A DNA stretch of 64,000 bases from an uncultured Bacteroidota bacterium (GTDB lineage Bacteria; Bacteroidota; Bacteroidia; Chitinophagales; Chitinophagaceae), in assembly GCA_903831575.1 (NCBI GenBank), contig CAIKYB010000037.1:142398-206397 (forward strand). The letters run 5' to 3'. The translations under genes and the position numbers were made by a program. Below are positions 1 through 10,371 of this stretch, piece after piece (the first letter of the stretch is position 1; every line of letters starts with the position of its first letter). The notes beneath the pieces were generated by a model. The model was not told where the DNA came from and did no database searches. It saw nothing but the letters and a program-made list of their open reading frames with translations.

Positions 1-2041
1 GGATGCCTAATTCATGTAATGCAGATTCAAATTTATTTCGGTTTTCAGCACGATCTAAATCTTCAAGAGACGTTCCCAGAATTTTTACTCCATGATAAGC
101 AAGTTTGTCGGCTAAATTGATCGCAGTTTGACCACCAAACTGAACTATCACTCCTTTTGGTTTTTCCAGTTCAATAATATTCATTACATCTTCCTCTGTT
201 AAGGGCTCAAAATATAATTTATCTGAAATAGAAAAATCTGTAGAAACCGTTTCCGGATTATTGTTGATGATGATAGCATCGTATCCCATTTCTTTAATAG
301 CCCAAACCGAATGGACTGTTGCATAATCGAACTCGACACCCTGGCCAATTCTGATTGGACCAGAACCTAATACAATTACTTTTTCATTATCCGAAGGGAG
401 ACTTTCGTTCTCCTCTTCATATGTGCCATAGAAATAAGGTGTTTCAGATTCAAACTCAGCTGCACAAGTGTCTACCATTTTATAAACCGGCATTATTCGG
501 TGTTCTTTTCGAAAATTAAAAATTGATCTGTGATCTGTTTGCCAAAGATGTGCAATATTGATATCGGAAAATCCGAGCTTTTTTGCTTGAAGTAAAATTT
601 CCGTATTGAATTTATTTGCTGAAATTGTATTTTCGAAGTCGACCAATTTCTTGAGTTTCCAAATGAAGAATCTGTCAATTTTACTCCATTCTGCAATAAT
701 TTCCCAGTCGTATCCTCTTCGTAATGCTTCACCAATAATGAACAGTCTTTCATCATCACAAACTTTGATTCTTCGTTCCATTTCTTCATCAGATAATTCC
801 TGAGATTGTTTGGTTTTTAATCCTAAATGCTGAATACCTGTTTCTAAAGAGCGAATGGCTTTCATTAAGGACTCTTCAAAATTTCTTCCGATGGCCATTA
901 CTTCTCCTGTTGCTTTCATTTGAGTAGAAAGTCTTCTGTCAGCTTTTTCAAATTTATCGAATGGGAATCTTGGTATTTTTGTTACTACATAATCTAATGC
1001 AGGTTCAAAACAGGCATAAGTTTTGCCTGTTACAGGGTTCAGCATTTCATCTAATGTTAACCCAATTGCAATCTTTGCAGCCAGTTTTGCAATAGGATAA
1101 CCCGTAGCCTTACTCGCTAATGCAGATGATCGAGAAACTCTTGGATTCACTTCTATTATATAGTAATCAAATGAATGAGGATCTAAAGCCAGCTGAACAT
1201 TACACCCGCCTTCAATTCCAAGTGCTCTTATGATTTTGAGTGATGCATTACGAAGCATTTGGTATTCTCTGTCTGAAAGTGTTTGCGAAGGCGCCACTAC
1301 AATGGAGTCGCCTGTATGAATTCCAACTGCATCAACGTTTTCCATATTGCAAACGACAATCGCGTTATCGTTGGCATCGCGCATTACTTCATATTCAATT
1401 TCTTTGAAACCAGCAATCGATTTTTCAATAAGGCATTGTGTTACAGGACTGTATTTCAATCCGTTTGCTGCTATTTCTTTTAGCTCAGCTTCATTTGAAG
1501 CAATTCCACCGCCTGTTCCACCCATCGTAAATGCAGGTCTTACAATAACAGGATAGCCGATTCTCTCAGCAAATTTCAAAGCAACATCAACGGTATTTAC
1601 AATTTCGGAATCTGGAACAGGCTCGTTAAGTTCTTTCATCAATGTTCGAAATAAATCCCGATCTTCTGCTTGATTTATAGCAGAAAGTTTAGTGCCGAGA
1701 ACTTCTACTTTATATTCGTCCAGAATACCTGATTTTTGTAATTCTACAGCCATATTGAGTCCGGTTTGTCCGCCTAGAGTTGGCAACAATGCGTCTGGTT
1801 TTTCTTTTCTGATAATATGACTGACAAATGGTAGCGATATCGGTTCTATATAAACTTTGTCGGCTATTTCCTTGTCTGTCATGATAGTGGCAGGATTGGA
1901 ATTGATAAGGATAACACTATACCCTTCTTCTTTTAGCGCCAAGCAAGCTTGTGTACCTGCATAATCAAATTCAGCAGCCTGACCAATAATGATGGGGCCG
2001 CTTCCAATTACTAAAATGGTTTTTATGTCGTTTCTTTTCAT
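1..2041 (-). CDS. carB: Carbamoyl-phosphate synthase large subunit, N-terminal ~680 codons (truncated by left window edge)
   Basis: Minus-strand frame opens at ATG 2041 ([67 protein letters not shown]...) and reaches position 2 in frame (...[13 protein letters not shown]). Absent from the ORF track because its stop lies outside the window. Confidence 0.95.
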   Translation of the reverse strand, partial: MKRNDIKTILVIGSGPIIIGQAAEFDYAGTQACLALKEEGYSVILINSNPATIMTDKEIADKVYIEPISLPFVSHIIRKEKPDALLPTLGGQTGLNMAVELQKSGILDEYKVEVLGTKLSAINQAEDRDLFRTLMKELNEPVPDSEIVNTVDVALKFAERIGYPVIVRPAFTMGGTGGGIASNEAELKEIAANGLKYSPVTQCLIEKSIAGFKEIEYEVMRDANDNAIVVCNMENVDAVGIHTGDSIVVAPSQTLSDREYQMLRNASLKIIRALGIEGGCNVQLALDPHSFDYYIIEVNPRVSRSSALASKATGYPIAKLAAKIAIGLTLDEMLNPVTGKTYACFEPALDYVVTKIPRFPFDKFEKADRRLSTQMKATGEVMAIGRNFEESLMKAIRSLETGIQHLGLKTKQSQELSDEEMERRIKVCDDERLFIIGEALRRGYDWEIIAEWSKIDRFFIWKLKKLVDFENTISANKFNTEILLQAKKLGFSDINIAHLWQTDHRSIFNFRKEHRIMPVYKMVDTCAAEFESETPYFYGTYEEENESLPSDNEKVIVLGSGPIRIGQGVEFDYATVHSVWAIKEMGYDAIIINNNPETVSTDFSISDKLYFEPLTEEDVMNIIELEKPKGVIVQFGGQTAINLADKLAYHGVKILGTSLEDLDRAENRNKFESALHELGI

Positions 2042-2102
2042 TTTTTTAGACGCTATATTTTAAGTTCCCAGTTTTAGAAAATTCACTTCTGATACCTTAT
2101 GT

Positions 2103-3179
2103 TCATTTTTTATTGAAATCCTTCATCATTTCAATAAATTCATCAAAAAGATAATTGGCATCTTCCGGACCAGGACTTGCTTCAGGGTGATATTGCACAG
2201 AAAAACAAGAATGTATTTTATGTCGGAAACCCTCATTGGTTTTATCATTCAAAGCGATATGCGTTTCTTCCAAATCGGTATTTTTTAATGATTCCTGATC
2301 GACAGCATAACCGTGATTTTGAGAAGTGATTGCTACTTTATTGCTTCTAAGATCCAAAACAGGATGGTTTCCGCCTCTGTGTCCGAATTTCAGTTTGAAT
2401 GTTTTTGCACCGCAAGCCAAACCAATAAGCTGATGTCCAAGACATATTCCAAAAATGGGAACTTTTCCAAGCAGGCCCTGAATCATCTCTTTTGCTCCTT
2501 CTACATCCTGCGGATCTCCGGGACCGTTAGAAAGCATAATCCCATCTGGATTCATCATTAAAATTTCTGCTGAAGTAGTGTGATAAGAAACTACTGTTAT
2601 ATCGCAATCTCTTCTGGAAAGCTCTCTGATTATTCCCAGTTTAGAGCCAAAATCTATTAGTACCACTTTGTATCCTCTCCCCGGACTTGCATAAGCAGTT
2701 TTAGTTGAAACCTGTTGTACCTGATTTGTAGGTAAAGTATTATTTTTTAATTCTGCAATAACAGTTTCGTCAGTTCTTTCTATATCTACAATCTTTCCTT
2801 TTATTACACCATGGTTACGAATTAATCTAGTCAACTTACGGGTATCAATACCCGAAATTCCAGATATTTTTCTTTTTTGAAAGAATTCATCAACCGTCAT
2901 AATACTCCTGAAATTGGAAGGCAAATCAGAAACTTCTTTTACAATAAGTCCTTTTATCGCCGGCTCCATAGATTCGTAATCGTCTCGGTTGATTCCGTAA
3001 TTCCCAATAAGTGGATAAGTCATACAAACAATTTGTCCACAGTAAGAAGGATCGGAAATAAGCTCCTGATAACCTGTCATTCCGGTATTAAAAACTACTT
3101 CTCCTTCAATCTCCTGATTGAATCCAAAACTTTCTCCAAGGAAAATTTCACCCGACTCTAAAACTAATTTTTTCTTCAT
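2103..3179 (-). CDS. carA: Carbamoyl-phosphate synthase small subunit
   Basis: LVLESGEIFLGESFGF..., GNYGINRDDYES, class-I amidotransferase GICLGHQLIGLACG and QYHPEASPGP. Start moved from the track's 3206 to the internal Met at 3179, directly after the pyrC stop. Confidence 0.95.
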   Translation of the reverse strand: MKKKLVLESGEIFLGESFGFNQEIEGEVVFNTGMTGYQELISDPSYCGQIVCMTYPLIGNYGINRDDYESMEPAIKGLIVKEVSDLPSNFRSIMTVDEFFQKRKISGISGIDTRKLTRLIRNHGVIKGKIVDIERTDETVIAELKNNTLPTNQVQQVSTKTAYASPGRGYKVVLIDFGSKLGIIRELSRRDCDITVVSYHTTSAEILMMNPDGIMLSNGPGDPQDVEGAKEMIQGLLGKVPIFGICLGHQLIGLACGAKTFKLKFGHRGGNHPVLDLRSNKVAITSQNHGYAVDQESLKNTDLEETHIALNDKTNEGFRHKIHSCFSVQYHPEASPGPEDANYLFDEFIEMMKDFNKK

Positions 3180-3180
3180 T

Positions 3181-4458
3181 TTATTTTTTATAAACAATTT
3201 TTCCATTTACCAAAGTCATCACAGGCCAACCATAACACAACCATCCATCAAAAGGCGTATTTTTCCCTTTTGAAACAAATGCATTTTTATCCACTTTTTC
3301 GGCAATGTCAAGATTGATTAGGGTAAGATCGGCACAATAACCTGCTTTAATTTTGCCAATGTTGGAGAGTTTGAAAACGGCTGCAGGTTTTATTGTCATC
3401 CAATCAACCAACTGCTTCAATGTCCATTTTCCGGTCTTTACAAATTTGGTATAAAGAACAGGAAATGCGGTCTCAAATCCTACTATGCCGAAAGGGGAAT
3501 CATACATTCCCTTAGATTTTTCTTCTTCAGTATGTGGTGCATGATCCGTGGCGATACAATCGATTACGCCATCCTCAAGTCCTTTTATTAAAGATAATCT
3601 GTCTTCTTTGGATCGAAGTGGAGGATTCATTTTGTAATTCGTATCAGAAGAGATAATGTCTTCTTCTGTTAGCACCAGGTGATGAGGAGAGACTTCTGCA
3701 GTTACATTAATTCCTGCTTTTTTCGCATCAGCAATTACTCTAACGGATTCTTTGCTGGAAACATGACAAACATGATAATGTGCGCCTGTTGCCTCTGCTA
3801 ATAAAATATCCCGCGCAATATGCACTGATTCGCAAACACTTGGAATTCCTTTCAAGCCAAGCTCTTGCGCTTTTTTACCGTCATGAATACACCCTCCTAA
3901 TATCAATGAGTTATCTTCACAATGAGCTGCAATTGGCAATTGGATTTTTGCAACTTCCTGCATGGCTTTATACATTACTCCGGCCTGCTGAATTCCAACT
4001 CCATCATCAGTAAAACCTACAGCTCCTTTATCTTTCAGCACTTTAAAATTAGTTAATTTTTCTCCCTTTGAATCTTCTGTAATGGCTCCATAAGGTCTTA
4101 TTTTCACCACAGCTGATTCTTTAATCCTTAGCAAAAGATCATCAAAACGTTCTCCCCTATCTGGAACTGGTTTAGTATTGGGCATTGGGCAGATGGTAGT
4201 AAAGCCACCTTTTGCAGCTGCCATTGAACCAGTTTTTATCGTTTCTTTATGTTCACCGCCTGGCTCGCGAAGATGCACATGTACATCAATAAAACCAGCA
4301 CTTACAAATAAACCGCCTGCGTCTATCAATTCTCCTTCATAGGAAATACCAGAAGCAATCTCTGAAATAATTCCGTTTTCAATTTTAATATCAGTAGACA
4401 CAATATCTCCATTATCTGAAAGAATTTTAGCGTTTTTTAGAATTAAGATTTCTTTCAT
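3181..4458 (-). CDS. pyrC: Dihydroorotase
   Basis: [42 protein letters not shown] motifs. Confidence 0.95.
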   Translation of the reverse strand: MKEILILKNAKILSDNGDIVSTDIKIENGIISEIASGISYEGELIDAGGLFVSAGFIDVHVHLREPGGEHKETIKTGSMAAAKGGFTTICPMPNTKPVPDRGERFDDLLLRIKESAVVKIRPYGAITEDSKGEKLTNFKVLKDKGAVGFTDDGVGIQQAGVMYKAMQEVAKIQLPIAAHCEDNSLILGGCIHDGKKAQELGLKGIPSVCESVHIARDILLAEATGAHYHVCHVSSKESVRVIADAKKAGINVTAEVSPHHLVLTEEDIISSDTNYKMNPPLRSKEDRLSLIKGLEDGVIDCIATDHAPHTEEEKSKGMYDSPFGIVGFETAFPVLYTKFVKTGKWTLKQLVDWMTIKPAAVFKLSNIGKIKAGYCADLTLINLDIAEKVDKNAFVSKGKNTPFDGWLCYGWPVMTLVNGKIVYKK

Positions 4459-4475
4459 TTTTAGTATAATCTGAT

Positions 4476-5372
4476 TTATTTTGTTATAAAATTGTAGCCT
4501 AGATTTTCTAGTGTGTCTTTCAAAATAGCCATTCTTGCATAGACACCGTTTTCCATTTGTTTAAAAATTCTTGAACGCGTACATTCAACAAGATTAGAAT
4601 CTATCTCTACATCTCTGTTTACTGGTGCAGGATGCATAATGATAGCATGGGATTTCATCCTCTTCTCTCTTTCTACTGTTAATCCATATTTTTTGAGGTA
4701 TTCGCTGGTATTAATTGTTGTTTTAGTGTCATGTCTTTCATGCTGGATCCGTAAAAGCATCAATACGTCAACAGTTTCTATTAAGTCATCTAACTCCTGA
4801 AAAACCCCACTACTAACCGACTCCGCATCAAACCATTCTTTAGGGCCAGAAAAGCTCACTTTGGCTCCCAATTTTTGTAAAGCTTCTGCGTTGGAATTGG
4901 CAACTCTACTGTGTTTTAAATCTCCTACAATACCAACATGTAGCCCTTCAAATTTGCCAAATTCCTGTTTGATTGTCATCAAATCAAGCATAGTTTGAGA
5001 GGGATGATTTCCTGTGCCGTCACCACCATTAATTATTGCGATTTCAATGCCTTGTAATTCATCAAAATAACGATCTTTTTTATGCCTGATAACTACTAAA
5101 TTTACACCTATGGCTTTCAGTGTTTTTATGGTGTCATACAAAGTTTCTCCTTTGTTCACAGAACTTTGATTGACATCAAAAGGGATTACATTTAATCCTA
5201 GTTTCCTTTCGGCTACTTCAAAACTAGTCTTGGTTCTTGTACTGTCTTCAAAAAATAAATTTGATACATACACATCACTATTTGGCCTCATGATTTTCCC
5301 TTCCGAAAATGACAAGGCCTCATCCACTATTTTGTATATTTTTTCGGTTGACAGTTCAGTTATGGTTAACAT
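4476..5372 (-). CDS. pyrB: Aspartate carbamoyltransferase catalytic subunit
   Basis: [48 protein letters not shown] motifs. Confidence 0.96.
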   Translation of the reverse strand: MLTITELSTEKIYKIVDEALSFSEGKIMRPNSDVYVSNLFFEDSTRTKTSFEVAERKLGLNVIPFDVNQSSVNKGETLYDTIKTLKAIGVNLVVIRHKKDRYFDELQGIEIAIINGGDGTGNHPSQTMLDLMTIKQEFGKFEGLHVGIVGDLKHSRVANSNAEALQKLGAKVSFSGPKEWFDAESVSSGVFQELDDLIETVDVLMLLRIQHERHDTKTTINTSEYLKKYGLTVEREKRMKSHAIIMHPAPVNRDVEIDSNLVECTRSRIFKQMENGVYARMAILKDTLENLGYNFITK

Positions 5373-5378
5373 GACAAT

Positions 5379-5489
5379 TTAAAATTTGGGCAAAAAAAAA
5401 CGAAATCGTAAAAGATTTCGTTTTGAAAATATTTGATTAAGGCTTTTAAAGCCCGTGTAATGATTAATGAAAGGTATTTTTTTCTCCAT
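5379..5489 (-). CDS. Putative 36-aa pyr leader peptide overlapping the attenuator (MEKKIPFINHYTGFKSLNQIFSKRNLLRFRFFLPKF)
   Basis: Hand-translated from the minus strand: ATG at 5489, TAA at 5381-5379, 6 nt before the pyrB ATG. Reads through the hairpin and T-tract at 5392-5424. Confidence 0.45.
   Translation of the reverse strand: MEKKIPFINHYTGFKSLNQIFSKRNLLRFRFFLPKF
5392..5424 (-). terminator. Intrinsic terminator / attenuator in the pyrB leader
   Basis: Minus strand AAAACGAAATC-TTTTAC-GATTTCGTTTT followed by a continuous T-tract, ending about 20 nt before the pyrB start codon. Confidence 0.7.
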
Positions 5490-5495
5490 CGAATG

Positions 5496-5503
5496 CAAAT
5501 ATA
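5496..5503 (-). promoter_or_regulatory. Bacteroidota-type -7 element TATATTTG for the pyr operon
   Basis: Exact match to TAnnTTTG on the minus strand; no clear -33 TTTG seen. Confidence 0.45.
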
Positions 5504-5602
5504 CTACTTTTTTAAAACCTAAAAATTGTAATTCTGATTTTTTTTCAACATTTTTATTGGGTTCCCGTTAATAAGTGTGATTTGAGATTTTATTTGAGAT
5601 AA

Positions 5603-6400
5603 TTATTTAATTAAAGAGTCAATTGTATTGTCCAAGTCGTTGATAGTCGTTGGCCCTAATCCACTAACATAATATGATATGATTGAATTCTTATCAATTA
5701 TCAGATGAGTTGGAAAAGAGTTTACATTATATAGTTGTACTTCCTCCTTACTGTCTGGGATAATATTATATTTATAAGTATTAGTTTTTAGGAATGTATC
5801 AATTTTTCTTTTATCATTCATTGCAAAACCAAGAAAAACAACTTCTTTATCTTTATATTTCTCAACCAATTCATTTAACTCAGGCATTTCCATAACGCAA
5901 GGTTTACATTCCACAAACCAAAAATTAATTACAATTACTTTCCCTTTGAGATTTTGAAGAGAATACTTTTTTCCGAAAATGTCAGTAACATCAAATGGCA
6001 ATGCTTCTTTTCCTATGAAATCATTTTTGCTTTGCATATTGTCATCCATTTCAATCATTTGGCTTTTCTCTAAAGGTGTTGCTTTTCTTAACACAAATGC
6101 TTTTACTTCTCTATTACTGTCAATAAAAGGATCAGGAATATAGTCTCTGGACATCATCACTTTCATAAAATCATCTCCTTGAATTAACGAAAGACTTTCA
6201 GAATAAACAGGAGTTGTAACTCCATCTAACATTAAAGGTTTATCAGGATCAAGGTCTTTAAAGTCTGCTTTTTTTAAGCCTGTCAATGGATTATTTTTTG
6301 GTATTGCTAAAGTATCTTTTATTTTATTCGCTAACTGAGCATTGCTATAATTAAAACTAATTACAAGTGTAAAAGCAAGGATCCATTTTTTTTTAATCAT
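5603..6400 (-). CDS. TlpA-like thioredoxin-fold (redoxin) protein, exported
   Basis: N-terminal signal peptide; KGKVIVINFWFVECKPCVMEMPELNEL (CxxC) thioredoxin motif. Confidence 0.85.
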   Translation of the reverse strand: MIKKKWILAFTLVISFNYSNAQLANKIKDTLAIPKNNPLTGLKKADFKDLDPDKPLMLDGVTTPVYSESLSLIQGDDFMKVMMSRDYIPDPFIDSNREVKAFVLRKATPLEKSQMIEMDDNMQSKNDFIGKEALPFDVTDIFGKKYSLQNLKGKVIVINFWFVECKPCVMEMPELNELVEKYKDKEVVFLGFAMNDKRKIDTFLKTNTYKYNIIPDSKEEVQLYNVNSFPTHLIIDKNSIISYYVSGLGPTTINDLDNTIDSLIK

Positions 6401-6471
6401 TCTGATTTAGTTTATTCGTTTAATAAATGGTCAACATTATTCTTATCTCTGTTATATACAAAAACCTTTTG

Positions 6472-6488
6472 CCTAAATTTAATTTAGG
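6472..6488. repeat. 17-nt inverted repeat CCTAAATT-T-AATTTAGG
   Basis: Perfect 8-bp arms with a 1-nt centre, about 72 nt upstream of the 6400 start. Confidence 0.7.
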
Positions 6489-6550
6489 ATTGTAAAATAA
6501 GAAAAAAGTAAAGTAAAAAAGAAAATTGTTGATTAGAATTAATTAATATT

Positions 6551-7165
6551 TTACTTCCTGTAAAAAATTCTACATCCATAAGATTCCGTTTCAGGGGCTG
6601 AAACCTTTTTATTGTCAAGTAATTCATCAACAGCATTTGCAATATAAGGAGTTGCTAAATTAGGATGTTCTCCATTGTCATCAATAGCACCGGTGTATTT
6701 AATAATCCAGGTATTTTTCTCTTTCCATATTACATAGGCCTGTGGTGTATGTTTGGCTTCGAAATTTTTTCCAATAATTTGTTGCCCATCCTGCAAATAA
6801 TCGAAATTGAATTTTTCTGATTTTGCTCTTTTTTGCATGAGGTCAAATGTTTCTTCCTTGTATAATAAAGAATCCATTGAATTTACTGCTAATAATGGAA
6901 CATTTAATGGTTTGTACTTTTTATTAAGTGCATTTAATCTTTTTGTATACAATTTAGCAAATGGACAATGGTTGCAGGTGAATACGACTATAAACCCTTT
7001 TGCGTTTTTGAAATTTGATAATGATATTATGGAGTTGTCTGTGTTTCTTAATTTGAAATCATTTATAATTTTGCCTGCTTTTTTTGTATGGGGATCATTT
7101 GAACTAGTAAAACTATAAGCGATGGTTATAAAAATAAATACAAAAATATTTTTTGTTATTTTCAT
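6551..7165 (-). CDS. Thioredoxin-family (AhpC/TSA-like redoxin) protein
   Basis: Signal peptide; FTCNHCPFAKLYTKRLNALNKKY; KHTPQAYVIWK. Confidence 0.8.
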   Translation of the reverse strand: MKITKNIFVFIFITIAYSFTSSNDPHTKKAGKIINDFKLRNTDNSIISLSNFKNAKGFIVVFTCNHCPFAKLYTKRLNALNKKYKPLNVPLLAVNSMDSLLYKEETFDLMQKRAKSEKFNFDYLQDGQQIIGKNFEAKHTPQAYVIWKEKNTWIIKYTGAIDDNGEHPNLATPYIANAVDELLDNKKVSAPETESYGCRIFYRK

Positions 7166-7189
7166 TTCTAATGAATTTGAAATTGTTTG

Positions 7190-9247
7190 TTATTTGATTT
7201 TTACAAATTTCTTTGAAGCCACTTCTTTATTCCCATCATTCATAACTTTAAGAATATAAATCCCTTTTGATAACGGTGAAATATCTATACCATTTCCATT
7301 GGTTAAATCAATTGGATTGGGCCACATGTACATTGTTCTTCCTAGTTCATCGTATACCGTTGCGTAATATGCTTTATAATCAGAAGACGATAATTTTATC
7401 TTTAGAACATTGTCTTCTATTGGATTAGGCTGAATACTAAAATCAAATTTGATTTTAGTATTTAAAGTATTAGCATTAACTATTAAATTTAATGCACAAG
7501 TGTCTCCGCCAAAATTAACACTGAAATTAGCCGTGCCTATTGATGTTGGGGTTCCTGAAATTACAAATATTAAATTACCATTTCCGTTTGTTAAGGTGCC
7601 TGCTTGTAATGTTGCTGTCAATCCCAGTACACCAGTTGAAGGGATTGATGCCCCAGAATTATAACTTGAAGGGTTAGTAACAATACTAGAGCTTGTAAAA
7701 GGAATTGTTGCTGTTCCAGAAAAAGAAGTATTAATTATTGGAAGATTTGAAAATAAACTACTCGAACAATTTAAACCATTTGTAATAGGTATGCTCGTTG
7801 AAGAATCAGATCCTTTTACAACAAATTGTCCCATCATACCTCCATCTTCATGATTGGAGAAATGGCAATGATACATATAAGGATGAATTGAATCTGCATA
7901 GTCATCAAATTTTGCTACAAAAGTTACATTTTCATTTCTAGGAACATACATTACATCTTTCCATCCGGATTCATAATCTCCTACATTTGTTGCAATCCCA
8001 TTCCTGGCAACAATTTTAAATTCAACATCATGGATATGAAAAGTATGACCAAATACATTATTGTTAGTAACAGTCCATTTTTCTATATCATTTAATTTTA
8101 TATTCTTGTTAATCGTAGTTAGATTAAAAGCTGTATTATCAAACACAAATGGCAAATTAGTACCTGGGGTACCGCCTGTAATCGTTACACTTCTGTTCAC
8201 AGTGGATTGTGCTGCAGTAAAATAAATATTATTAGCCAATGTCGCAGGTACAGTTGTTACTGGATTTGATGTAGTAGCGCCTACATTTATATGTAACACT
8301 GTAAAATCTATATTGTTGAGTAAACTTCCAAATTGTCCATTATTTGCAGGTTCACCACCTGGGAATCCAAATGCTTGATTGGAATTATATGCTTTCAAAT
8401 CTAATGAACTTCCAAGAACATCATTCCCTAAGTTTACCAATATTTCTATTCGCTCTCCTACAAGAAGTTTTACTCGTGATACTGGAACGGGATTGTTTAA
8501 TAATCCTCCGTCATTTGCTATGATATAAAAAGTCCTGTTGTCACTAAAGCCAAGATTGTACCCTCTTTCGATTTCTACATTTAATATCCTTAATCTGACA
8601 TATTGTTTGGGTAAATTAATTTGTGCATTCGGCGTCCCATTGGTGAGCATGTAATCGCCATAAGCTGTGTTTTGAACAATAAATTGATTGCTTGCATCGT
8701 ATCTTCTGCTTGTAAGAACAAGAGGAATATCATCAATGCCATATTTTCTTGGGAGGGCTAATGATGATTCTAATGAATCTCTTACTATTATGAATCCACC
8801 AACACCTTTTGTTATTTGTTCTAAAGTCATTTCATGTAGATGAGGATGATACCAATATGTACCAGCTTGATTCGCGATTTTCCAGAATGGCTGCCATATA
8901 GTTCCCGGAGGAATAACCTGATGCGGACCTCCATCCATAATCGCAGGGAGATGCATTCCGTGCCAATGAAGTGTGGATGAATCATTCAGTTTGTTGGTAA
9001 CGTTCATGTGTACAGTTTCCCCTTTATTAAAAAATAAAGTAGGCCCCCAGAATGCACTATTATTTATGCCGCCTGTAATGGTTTGTTGTCCTGTGGGACG
9101 CAATTGCTTTAAAGTGTCTTTAAGTGTCAGATTAAAGACTGTTCCAGACAAGGTATCAGGAATCCAAAGGGTATTGTATTGTGCGTATAAGTTATTTGAA
9201 TTGCTTATTGTTAAAAACAATAAAAATAGGATGGTATTTTTTTTCAT
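7190..9247 (-). CDS. Multicopper oxidase with C-terminal T9SS type A sorting domain
   Basis: Copper motifs HWHG, YWYHPHLH, HTFHIHDVEF, YMYHCHFSNHEDGGMM; C-terminus FSIQPNPIEDN...YILKVMNDGNKEVASKKFVKIK. Start set at 9247 (MKKNTILFLLFLTISNSNNLYAQ signal peptide). Confidence 0.92.
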   Translation of the reverse strand: MKKNTILFLLFLTISNSNNLYAQYNTLWIPDTLSGTVFNLTLKDTLKQLRPTGQQTITGGINNSAFWGPTLFFNKGETVHMNVTNKLNDSSTLHWHGMHLPAIMDGGPHQVIPPGTIWQPFWKIANQAGTYWYHPHLHEMTLEQITKGVGGFIIVRDSLESSLALPRKYGIDDIPLVLTSRRYDASNQFIVQNTAYGDYMLTNGTPNAQINLPKQYVRLRILNVEIERGYNLGFSDNRTFYIIANDGGLLNNPVPVSRVKLLVGERIEILVNLGNDVLGSSLDLKAYNSNQAFGFPGGEPANNGQFGSLLNNIDFTVLHINVGATTSNPVTTVPATLANNIYFTAAQSTVNRSVTITGGTPGTNLPFVFDNTAFNLTTINKNIKLNDIEKWTVTNNNVFGHTFHIHDVEFKIVARNGIATNVGDYESGWKDVMYVPRNENVTFVAKFDDYADSIHPYMYHCHFSNHEDGGMMGQFVVKGSDSSTSIPITNGLNCSSSLFSNLPIINTSFSGTATIPFTSSSIVTNPSSYNSGASIPSTGVLGLTATLQAGTLTNGNGNLIFVISGTPTSIGTANFSVNFGGDTCALNLIVNANTLNTKIKFDFSIQPNPIEDNVLKIKLSSSDYKAYYATVYDELGRTMYMWPNPIDLTNGNGIDISPLSKGIYILKVMNDGNKEVASKKFVKIK

Positions 9248-9323
9248 TAATGCTATTAATTGATGGTAATTTAAAGTAAGTATTGTAAAATATTTATGTA
9301 GTTTTTTAATATTAATTTCTCCA

Positions 9324-10055
9324 TTATTCTTGAGGTGGAGGCCCTGGAGGTCTTCCATTCATTGGAGGCGGTCCATCATGTGGTCTATGAGGAGGGTGCT
9401 CTCCTGGCGGCGGTCCTGGAGGCCTCCCATAAGGCGGTGGCGGACCATCATGTCTAAATGGAGGATGATGACGAGGCCCTCCCTCAATAGGATCGTTATT
9501 ATGCTTTTTTAGGTTGTCGTCGTTTGAATGTGTATCAGCTTCTAATTGCTTCGTATCTGTGGCTTCATTTTCTCTGTTTTGAGGTCTTGGATTTGATTGT
9601 TGTTTTAAAAAATCGTTTTCAATAAAATAATTCAATTTTTCAAGTTGAGTTGGATTACAAATTGATTTAAGTTTTTTAAAATGGTTGAAAATTACAGTAT
9701 CAATTTCCATAGAAATTGCAGCAGTTTTTTTTGCAAAAAAATCTACAGTAACCTGGCTTGCAGTATCAGATTTTAATAAAGAGAAAAAATCATTTTTAGC
9801 ATGCATTTGTATTTCTCTTAAACTATCCATTTGCATATGATGTTGCTCGAATGCAGGAATGAATATTTTTTGTTGGTTACTATCTAATCCTAATTGATTA
9901 ATTAGGAACTGTCCATGGCCTGGTCTTTGAAGGGGATCTTCATTACTCATAGAAGGCTGGTTAGGCCTTAACCATAAAATAGAAGTGAATATGGTATTAG
10001 CAATCAGCAATACCATAATAAAAATCAGCAAGAATTTATTTTTGTTTGTAGTCAT
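9324..10055 (-). CDS. CpxP/Spy/CnrX-like periplasmic metal-sensor protein with Pro/His-rich tail
   Basis: N-terminal TM; helical PGHGQFLINQLGLDSNQQKIFIPAFEQHHMQMDSLREIQ; tail HHPPFRHDGPPPPYGRPPGPPPGEHPPHRPHDGPPPMNGRPPGPPPQE. Confidence 0.7.
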   Translation of the reverse strand: MTTNKNKFLLIFIMVLLIANTIFTSILWLRPNQPSMSNEDPLQRPGHGQFLINQLGLDSNQQKIFIPAFEQHHMQMDSLREIQMHAKNDFFSLLKSDTASQVTVDFFAKKTAAISMEIDTVIFNHFKKLKSICNPTQLEKLNYFIENDFLKQQSNPRPQNRENEATDTKQLEADTHSNDDNLKKHNNDPIEGGPRHHPPFRHDGPPPPYGRPPGPPPGEHPPHRPHDGPPPMNGRPPGPPPQE

Positions 10056-10362
10056 AATAATATGTTGAATGAGTATTTAAATCATACAGGTCTGAAAAAC
10101 TTTCTTTATACGAAGATGGATCAATTTCTTTTTGTTTTTTTGGGATATGTTGTTTTAAAATTAACGTGTTCATAAACAGTAATAAAAATAATGAAGTAGC
10201 AATAATGAAGAGTGATATTTTTGACGGCATTTCATTTATGCTTGGACTATTGTTTAATTTAACAGCTAGTTTCATGCTGAAAAAAGGGGAAGCTTCTGCC
10301 CTGTTGATAAGGTCTATACTATTTAAAGTGTCCTCTATTAAGTTTGTTGATTCGTTTTTCAT
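10036..10362 (-). CDS. Small single-TM protein, candidate anti-sigma factor
   Basis: 108 aa, one TM (ISLFIIATSLFLLLFMNTLIL), between the ECF sigma gene and the sensor; overlaps the sensor gene by 20 nt. Confidence 0.5.
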   Translation of the reverse strand: MKNESTNLIEDTLNSIDLINRAEASPFFSMKLAVKLNNSPSINEMPSKISLFIIATSLFLLLFMNTLILKQHIPKKQKEIDPSSYKESFSDLYDLNTHSTYYYDYKQK

Positions 10363-10371
10363 TATTAGTTC

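Noticed and set aside
493-1556. Short ORFs 493-789 (-), 606-803 (+), 1283-1483 (+), 1347-1556 (+)
   Set aside because: They lie in other frames inside carB, whose own frame is open across the region.
9330-9512. Arg/Trp-rich ORF on the plus strand
   Set aside because: Antisense shadow of the GC-rich Pro/His tail coding region on the minus strand.
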